In this document: positions 58,763 to 64,000 of the stretch, piece after piece
How positions within the stretch are numbered: position 1 is the first letter of the stretch
Layout: every line of letters starts with the position of its first letter
NCBI GenBank assembly: GCA_036267355.1
Contig: DATAWG010000130.1
Span: forward strand, 1-64,000
From: Pirellulales bacterium
Lineage (GTDB): Bacteria; Planctomycetota; Planctomycetia; Pirellulales; DATAWG01
Length of the DNA: 64,000 bases
Direction of reading: 5' to 3'
Position numbers and translations under genes: made by a program
The notes under the pieces: generated by a model
Seen by the model: only the letters and a program-made list of their open reading frames with translations
The model's database searches: none
What the model was told of the DNA's origin: nothing

Positions 58763-60457
58763 ATGGCTATTTTGGAAGTTTTTGCCGGCAACAATGTCGG
58801 CGAGCAGGTGAAGCTGGCCGAGGGACGGTCTATCATGGGCCGTCATCCGGATTGCGACATCGTTCTCGATGCCGGCGCTGTCAGCCGGCAGCATGCCCAA
58901 ATCACTTGGATCGACGGCGATTATTTCGTCGAAGACCTGCACAGCCGCAACGGCACCTTCGTCAATGGCGAGCCGATCCAGGCCCCGCGGCGGCTGGCCG
59001 AGGGCGATCGGCTGAAAATCTGCGACCTCGCCTTCACATTCTACCGCGACCAGCCGAGCCAGCGGGCCACGGTCGCCGCAACCGGCCTGGAAACCGTCAT
59101 CGGCGGGGCAATGCTCGTCGAAGACGACGATTCCGGATCGGTCGGGCGGTCGACCATCATGTCGAAGATCGACATTTTGTCCGACGCCGGCGGCGTGCGG
59201 CTCGGCGTCAATCCGGAGATGAAGTTGCGGGCACTAATCGAGATCACGCAGAACCTGCGCAAATCGATCAATGTCGACGAAGTGCTCCCCAAGCTGCTCG
59301 ACAGCCTGTTCAAGATTTTCGTGCAAGCAGATCGGGGTTTCGTCGTGCTGCGTGGGCCAGTCGAGGGGCAATTGCTGCTCAAGGCGGTGAAGCAGCGGCG
59401 CGCTGCCGGCGACGACGCCATTCGCATGAGCCGCACCATCGTCAACGAAGTGCTCACGAACAAGCAGGCCATCCTTTCCGCGGACGCGGCCACCGACTCG
59501 CGCTTTCAGATGAGCCAAAGCATTGCCGATTTTCGCATCCGCTCGATGATGTGCGCCCCGCTGGTGAGCAGCGACGGCAATGCCCTCGGGGCGATCCAAC
59601 TCGACACGCTCGACCAGCGAAGCCGCTTTCAACAAGACGATCTCGATATGTTGGCCGGGGTCGCCGGGCAGGCGGCATTCGTGCTTGAAAACGCCCAGCT
59701 TCATGAGCAATCGCTCAAGCAGCAGTCGATCCAGCGCGATCTGGAACTGGCCCACAAGGTGCAGCAAGGCCTGTTGCCCGCCGCGCCGCCGAAGATTGAA
59801 AAGTATCGTTTTTTCGATTTCTACGAGCCGGCGAATCAAGTCGGCGGCGACTTCTACGACTATATCCGCTTGAGCAACGGCCGGCTGGCGATCGTGCTTG
59901 CCGATGTGTCGGGAAAGGGAGTTTCCGCAGCGCTCGTGATGGCGAAGCTGTCGGCCGAGGTGCGGTATTGCCTGGCGAGCGAGTCGTCGGCCGCGGCGGC
60001 CATCAACCGCATCAACTACGGTTTTTGCCACAGCGGCTGGGACGACCGCTTCGTGACGATGGTGATGGCCTTGGTCGACCCGCAGCGCGAGGAAGCGACG
60101 ATTGTCAACGCGGGGCATATGCCGCCGCTGTTGCGGCGCGGGCCGCATCGGGTCGAGCCGATCGGCGGCGACCAATCCGGCGTGCCGCTGGGGGTCGATC
60201 CCGACCATCGCTATCATGCCAGCACGGTGAGGCTGAATCCCGGCGATTTCATGACGCTGTTTACCGACGGAATCAGCGAAGCGATGAACGCCGAGAACCA
60301 GCTTTACGGAATCAACCGGCTTACCGAGCAAGTCGGCGCGAATGCCGACGACGTGGCCGCATTGGGCCGGCAGATTCTCGACGACGTGAAGCAATTCGTC
60401 GGCGGCCGCCCGCAGAGCGACGACATGTGCTTGCTTTGCTTCGGGCGGGAGCGATGA
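58763..60457 (+). CDS. FHA-GAF-SpoIIE (RsbU-type) protein phosphatase
   Basis: 564 residues. N-terminal FHA domain (about 1-95; SIMGRHPDCDIVLD and SRQHAQITW with the phospho-threonine-binding RxxS..H pattern, then SRNGTFVNG). A GAF domain lies at about 165-320 (ADRGFVVLRG, MMCAPLVS, ENAQLHEQ). The PP2C/SpoIIE domain (about 345-560) has metal-binding acids in QVGGDFYDY, VLADVSGKG, FTDGISEA and SDDMCLL. It probably reads a phosphorylated partner through FHA and dephosphorylates an anti-sigma antagonist or similar target. The ATG at 58763 starts FHA directly. No sigma/anti-sigma gene adjoins, so the pathway is open. Confidence 0.94.
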   Translation: MAILEVFAGNNVGEQVKLAEGRSIMGRHPDCDIVLDAGAVSRQHAQITWIDGDYFVEDLHSRNGTFVNGEPIQAPRRLAEGDRLKICDLAFTFYRDQPSQRATVAATGLETVIGGAMLVEDDDSGSVGRSTIMSKIDILSDAGGVRLGVNPEMKLRALIEITQNLRKSINVDEVLPKLLDSLFKIFVQADRGFVVLRGPVEGQLLLKAVKQRRAAGDDAIRMSRTIVNEVLTNKQAILSADAATDSRFQMSQSIADFRIRSMMCAPLVSSDGNALGAIQLDTLDQRSRFQQDDLDMLAGVAGQAAFVLENAQLHEQSLKQQSIQRDLELAHKVQQGLLPAAPPKIEKYRFFDFYEPANQVGGDFYDYIRLSNGRLAIVLADVSGKGVSAALVMAKLSAEVRYCLASESSAAAAINRINYGFCHSGWDDRFVTMVMALVDPQREEATIVNAGHMPPLLRRGPHRVEPIGGDQSGVPLGVDPDHRYHASTVRLNPGDFMTLFTDGISEAMNAENQLYGINRLTEQVGANADDVAALGRQILDDVKQFVGGRPQSDDMCLLCFGRER

Positions 60458-60531
60458 TTGCCGTATTCGCTTGTTCCCGCACGCAGTGCGGCCACGCGAC
60501 GAGAAAAGCGAATTTACGAAGAGGGTAGTTT

Positions 60532-60756
60532 ATGAGCGCGACGGAAGACGAACTCAGGCCGGAATATGGCGATGCCGATTTCAACGGCGCGGCGCGCGGA
60601 AAATACGCAAAGCGATTCGCGGCCGGCACGAATTTGGGGAAAATCGACGCGGATTTGATTACCGAATTCGCAGACGAACAGGTGGCGAACGACGCGCTGC
60701 GTTGGATGCTGACGCTGCCCAGTGCGGTCGAGCGGTTGACAAAACGCACGGGTTGA
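60532..60756 (+). CDS. Small protein, ELRPEY...GKYAKRF family
   Basis: 74 residues. Starts MSATEDELRPEYGDADFNGAARGKYAKRF, a pattern shared by a widespread family of short bacterial proteins often found as putative antitoxins next to toxin genes. A helical C-terminus (VANDALRWMLTLPSAVERL) follows. A GAGG site is 7 nt before the ATG. No toxin-like partner is visible within the window; the next gene is a membrane protein 55 nt away. Function unknown. Confidence 0.75.
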   Translation: MSATEDELRPEYGDADFNGAARGKYAKRFAAGTNLGKIDADLITEFADEQVANDALRWMLTLPSAVERLTKRTG

Positions 60757-60811
60757 CCCGTCCAGCGGCATTTCGGCAATATCCGCCGCACATAATGAAA
60801 CTCTGACCACC

Positions 60812-61303
60812 ATGCAGCCGCCGATGTTTACTCCCGAAATGCAGCAGCGGCAAGACCGCGAGCATCTGAGGCTGTTGGCGATCTTTCATTTTGTCGCCGG
60901 AGGATTCGCTCTGCTCGGGGCGGGGGTAATGTTTCTGGAATCCGCCATGATGGGGAGCCTGTTTGCGAATCCGGAAATGTTGAAACGAATGCAACAGGAC
61001 CCGAAGGGGCCGCCGCCGGAATTCGTCAAGCATTTCATGGAGTTCTTCGTCTGGATTTTCTTGTTCATCAGCATCTTCTTGGTGGCGATGGCGATTTTGA
61101 ATGTATTTTCCGGCCTGTTTCTTTTGCGACGGAAGCATCGCGTCTTTTCGGTTGTCGTCGCTGCCATCGATTGCTTGCAGATCCCGATCGGCACGATTCT
61201 CGGCGTGTTTACGATCCTTGCTCTCTCGCGCGATTCGGTACGGCAAATGTACGCCGAACCGGACCGCGAATTCGAACGCCAATGGCACGACCGCGGCTTT
61301 TGA
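60812..61303 (+). CDS. Small membrane protein of unknown function
   Basis: 163 residues with three hydrophobic stretches (about 20-45, 72-102 and 110-138) and a Met-rich loop (EMLKRMQQDPKGPPPEF). It begins MQPPMFTPEMQQRQDRE. No catalytic motif is recognised. It is 55 nt behind the small ELRPEY gene in the same direction. Confidence 0.78.
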   Translation: MQPPMFTPEMQQRQDREHLRLLAIFHFVAGGFALLGAGVMFLESAMMGSLFANPEMLKRMQQDPKGPPPEFVKHFMEFFVWIFLFISIFLVAMAILNVFSGLFLLRRKHRVFSVVVAAIDCLQIPIGTILGVFTILALSRDSVRQMYAEPDREFERQWHDRGF

Positions 61304-61320
61304 CGCGGGTTGCAGCGCGC

Positions 61321-61352
61321 GGGTGCCATGCCCACGGCTTTGCGTGGGCATG
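61321..61352. repeat. Palindromic repeat, family I (left copy)
   Basis: CATGCCCACG (61327-61336) and its complement (61343-61352) form a hairpin. The 24 bases 61321-61344 are an exact inverted copy of 62117-62140. Confidence 0.85.
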
Positions 61353-61410
61353 TTTGCCAACTCGCCGTTCGCATGCCCGTTAAGAGCGTTTTCCAGTGGC
61401 GAACCATGAT

Positions 61411-62034
61411 TCAGCGTTGCTGTTCTGGAATCGGAAACCATAGGCCGCGTTGCCAGACGGTCGCGCGGCTGAATTGAATGTCGCGCCAGTTTCGGAAATG
61501 ATCTACCAGTTTTGCCTCGCTGCGCGGCGCCGAGCTGTCCGGTCCGTACGGTTCGCCGGTTGGCTCATCCTGAACCGTTTCGACCCGAAGATCGGGGCCG
61601 CTCGACCATAGGCATGGCACGCCCGGTACGATCCGCGCAACGTACCAATAATTTCCAGCAAGCGGCGAGACTTGCGGGACTTGGTGGGTACGATAGATCG
61701 GCACCGCGATCAACAGCGCGATGGCAGGTACCAACAGGATCGCCGCGGCCCGAGCGCGCGCACCCCAACGCCGGCTTTCAGTTGCCCAATCGGGCGCGCG
61801 CAGCCACGTCGCGCCGAGCAACACCAGCGGAAGCGGCGCCACCGACCAAGAGATGTTTACATGCATCGAATTCATCAGCCACACCCACGCGCAAAGCACA
61901 ACGCTCAACAGGACGCCGATCACGGCAGCGATGACTTCGCTGCGAGCATTCCCCGGGGGCTGAACGGCGGCGATTCTTGATGAATTCTCGTTTCTACGGC
62001 GATCCCACTGGCAGACTTCGCTTGCCGGTGGCAC
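61411..62034 (-). CDS. Membrane protein, possibly 5'-truncated
   Basis: Up to 207 residues. Three hydrophobic stretches (about 33-56, 64-78 and 92-113) are followed by an acidic soluble tail to LWFPIPEQQR. The N-terminal residues MPPASEVCQWDRR come from a TGGCAGAC..GCTTGCCGGTGGCAC repeat, so the original start may be lost or lie near residue 30. Exact 24-bp inverted repeats flank the gene (61321-61344 and 62117-62140). No family is assigned. Confidence 0.55.
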   Translation of the reverse strand: MPPASEVCQWDRRRNENSSRIAAVQPPGNARSEVIAAVIGVLLSVVLCAWVWLMNSMHVNISWSVAPLPLVLLGATWLRAPDWATESRRWGARARAAAILLVPAIALLIAVPIYRTHQVPQVSPLAGNYWYVARIVPGVPCLWSSGPDLRVETVQDEPTGEPYGPDSSAPRSEAKLVDHFRNWRDIQFSRATVWQRGLWFPIPEQQR

Positions 62035-62116
62035 ACTGGCATTTGTCGCGGCGCTCGGATCTCATGCCCACTGCTCCGAGTGGGCGTGTGAAACGCGAGT
62101 TCGCAGAAATGCCCCG

Positions 62117-62140
62117 CGCAAAGCCGTGGGCATGGCACCC
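62117..62140. repeat. Palindromic repeat, family I (right copy)
   Basis: Exact complement of 61321-61344, on the far side of the membrane-protein gene. A further variant hairpin, CATGCCCACT...AGTGGGCGTG, lies at about 62066-62091. Confidence 0.85.
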
Positions 62141-62182
62141 GGCGCCGAATTTGTGTCTCAATCCATATCCCGGAATAACCAC

Positions 62183-63445
62183 ATGCAGCGCTGCAATTCA
62201 ATTTTGTTGCTCTTGCCGATTTTCGCTGGCCTCGTTTTTGGGATCGTCATGATTCCCGCGGAAAGTCGCTTCTTGTGCGCCGCCGAACCGGCTTCCACAG
62301 CGGCAATCGAGAAATTGCCGTATGGGCACGATTATTTCAAGCTTCGCGGCGGCCTACAGAATTGCCGAACCCATTTCGAACGTGAGAAGACCGGGCGTGT
62401 CGTGTTTCTCGGCGGGTCGATCACCGAAATGGACGGTTGGCGCGAATTGGTTTGCAAAGATCTCGAGCGGCGATTTCCGCAAACCAAGTTCGACTTCATC
62501 AATGCCGGCATCTCTTCGACCGGTTCGACGCCCGGCGCGTTCCGGCTCATGCGCGACGTATTCGGCCGTGGCCCGGTAGATCTGCTGTTCGAGGAAGCGG
62601 CCGTCAACGACGACACGAACAGTTTTTCCGACGAAGCGCAGATTCGCGGCATGGAAGGGATCGTCCGCCATGCCCGGCTCGTGCAGCCCGAGATCGATAT
62701 TGTGTTGCTGCAATTCGTTGATCCGGGAAAGATGGTGCTGATCAACCAGGGCAAGACGCCGGCCGTGATCGCGAATCATGAAAAAGTCGCGGATTTCTAC
62801 CGCCTGCCGTCGATCGATCTGGCCCGAGAGGTGACCGAGCGGATTCGGGCCGGGCAATTCACGTGGGAAAAAGATTTTCGAGACCTGCATCCCGCGCCGT
62901 TCGGCCAAGCGCTTTATGCTCGGAGTATTGCTCGGCTGTTTGATGCGGCGTGGAAAGAGCCGCTCGCGGCCGGAGCGATGGTCGAGGCCCATCCGCTTCC
63001 CTTGAAGCCGATCGATCCGAAGAGCTACTTCCGCGGCCGGCTCGGCGATATCCACGACGCGAAGATCGTAGCCGGCTGGAAAATCGACAATGCCTGGAAG
63101 CCGCACGACAAGGCCGGCACCCGAAAGCGATTCGTCGACGTGCCGATGCTCGTGGCCGACGGGCCGGGGGCGACGCTGACGCTGAGATTCTCCGGCACCG
63201 CGATCGGAATCTTCGTGGCCGCCGGGCCGGATGCCGGAATCGTCGAATACAGTGTCGACGGCCGGCCGGCGAAGTCGCAAGACCTGTTCACCCAATGGAG
63301 CAGCGGGCTGCACATCCCGTGGACCTACGTTCTCAACGGCGACCTCTCCGATGGCGAGCATGAATTGACGCTGCGCATCGCCGGCAAGAAAAATCCCGCC
63401 AGCACGGGCCACGCCTGCCGAATCGTCGATTTTCTGTTGAATTGA
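62183..63445 (+). CDS. Exported SGNH/GDSL-type hydrolase with C-terminal beta domain
   Basis: 420 residues from ATG 62183 (signal about 1-33, MQRCNSILLLLPIFAGLVF...). Residues 60-265 form an SGNH-like hydrolase: the GDS block is FLGGSITEMDGWR (Ser in GGS), NAGISSTGS is block II, and DLHPAPFGQALYA gives the terminal Asp/His block V. The C-terminal about 130 residues are beta-rich (LTLRFSGTAIGIFVAAGPDAG), probably a carbohydrate-binding-like module. It is likely an extracellular esterase acting on a polysaccharide, but the substrate is not readable. A short terminator follows the stop. Confidence 0.88.
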   Translation: MQRCNSILLLLPIFAGLVFGIVMIPAESRFLCAAEPASTAAIEKLPYGHDYFKLRGGLQNCRTHFEREKTGRVVFLGGSITEMDGWRELVCKDLERRFPQTKFDFINAGISSTGSTPGAFRLMRDVFGRGPVDLLFEEAAVNDDTNSFSDEAQIRGMEGIVRHARLVQPEIDIVLLQFVDPGKMVLINQGKTPAVIANHEKVADFYRLPSIDLAREVTERIRAGQFTWEKDFRDLHPAPFGQALYARSIARLFDAAWKEPLAAGAMVEAHPLPLKPIDPKSYFRGRLGDIHDAKIVAGWKIDNAWKPHDKAGTRKRFVDVPMLVADGPGATLTLRFSGTAIGIFVAAGPDAGIVEYSVDGRPAKSQDLFTQWSSGLHIPWTYVLNGDLSDGEHELTLRIAGKKNPASTGHACRIVDFLLN

Positions 63446-63446
63446 C

Positions 63447-63464
63447 GACGGATCCCGTCTTTTT
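63447..63464 (+). terminator. Short intrinsic terminator behind the SGNH hydrolase
   Basis: GACGG-ATC-CCGTC stem (63447-63459) followed by TTTTT (63460-63464), beginning one base after the stop. The stem is only 5 bp, so strength is moderate. A second GC hairpin (63476-63503) without T-run follows. Confidence 0.5.
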
Positions 63465-63740
63465 CCGGCTGGCGGCCGGCCGACCGGATCTTTCGTCGGC
63501 CGGTGCGGCGTACGGCCGAATTCTTGCCGAAACCGCGCCGCAAGCTGATCGCAAAACCATCAGGGTCTTAACCGGTTCTCATCAAGGGCTCACAATCGGC
63601 AGCTAGCATACGAGCGTCAATCGAGAACTTCAGTTTCTGGCCTCTTGCCAGGCGCGCGAGATCGGCCCGAAAATCAATTGCCACAACCATCGCATCGAAC
63701 GAATGAGTTTCGTTTCCGATCTCGCTCGAAAGGAGCCGCC

Positions 63741-63989
63741 ATGTTGGTCCTCTCGCGTAAACAAGGACAATCGATCGTAATCGACGAGCGGACAGTCGTC
63801 ACGGTGTTGCAGATCGGACAGGGGCGGGTACAGATCGGGATCGTGGCGCCGCCGCGCGTGCCGGTCTACCGCCAGGAGATTCACGACCGGATCAAAGCCG
63901 AACAGCGGCTGCTGGAAGCCGGCAATACCGCCGCTTCGGCGTCGCAAACCGGGGAAACGCTGATCACGATCGAGCTCACAAGCGCGTAG
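63741..63989 (+). CDS. csrA: Carbon storage regulator CsrA-like RNA-binding protein
   Basis: 82 residues. CsrA fold from the start (MLVLSRKQGQSIVI), with VTVLQIGQGRVQIGIVAP and the RNA-binding C-terminal strand PVYRQEIHDRI. Length is slightly longer than the 61-residue E. coli protein; the extra tail is Ala/Thr-rich. The start is fixed by AAGGAG 5 nt before the ATG, itself a GGA-containing site that CsrA could bind (autoregulation, inference). The target genes are not in the window. Confidence 0.95.
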   Translation: MLVLSRKQGQSIVIDERTVVTVLQIGQGRVQIGIVAPPRVPVYRQEIHDRIKAEQRLLEAGNTAASASQTGETLITIELTSA

Positions 63990-64000
63990 AATCCGGATTG

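Noticed and set aside
63476-63503. GC hairpin as a second terminator before csrA
   Set aside because: It has a 9-bp stem but no following T-run; kept only as a note in the terminator entry.

Overview
The window reads as a chromosomal segment of a high-GC planctomycete, probably Pirellulales-like. That placement is inferred from gene content: a DUF1571 secreted protein, a membrane protein with the NPYAAP N-terminus common in the phylum, an EF-G that looks like the spd/mitochondrial EFG1 type, a MoxR/DUF58/von Willebrand operon, squalene-cyclase-like repeat proteins, secreted propellers and a Tat-exported Gfo/Idh/MocA oxidoreductase. I see no rRNA, tRNA, CRISPR array, phage or recognisable transposase. 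About 41 protein genes are supported, on both strands.

Layout. 1-4.2 kb: a palindrome cluster, leucyl aminopeptidase and a UbiD-type decarboxylase. 4.4-14.3 kb: a prepilin-peptidase-like protein, a coiled-coil membrane protein, a GNAT protein, a metallo-beta-lactamase-fold hydrolase divergent from a DUF1571 protein, a response-regulator receiver, and an esterase with a polytopic membrane protein. 14.5-23.5 kb: mostly export: a 1,472-residue NHL/propeller protein, a beta-lactamase-type protein with N-terminal repeats, a Tat oxidoreductase and an extraordinary Cys/His-rich secreted protein with its own ribosome site and terminator. 24-31.5 kb: a divergent phosphoglycerate kinase homologue, two small unknown genes, mtaB, clpS, an M20 dipeptidase and serS. 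31.9-49.5 kb: a squalene-cyclase-like protein, divergent from a PQQ-type propeller protein, then a seven-gene run on the + strand (MoxR, DUF58, BatA-like, vWA, giant coiled-coil, small exported protein, second squalene-cyclase-like protein). This run is the most coherent multi-gene system here. 49.8-64 kb: a small helical-repeat protein, PpiC, an exported protein, serC-rpsI-rplM, fusA, an FHA-GAF-SpoIIE phosphatase, small proteins, an SGNH hydrolase and csrA.

Two non-coding themes run through the window. First, intergenic space is packed with palindromic repeats of at least nine families. Several have fixed geometry: an 87-bp nested palindrome (26-35-26) in four complete copies, and a 50-bp hairpin element (19-12-19) in four complete copies, one of them inside the mtaB reading frame. 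They resemble REP/REPIN elements, but no RAYT transposase is in the window. Second, nine genes, including ubiD, serS, moxR and batA, have C-rich low-complexity tracts running right up to the start codon instead of a Shine-Dalgarno site. Other genes here (csrA, the Cys/His-rich gene, the phosphoglycerate kinase homologue) have clear GGAG-type sites.

All functions are read from recognisable motifs. Start codons were chosen from ribosome sites, signal peptides and family length, and are stated as uncertain where they are.
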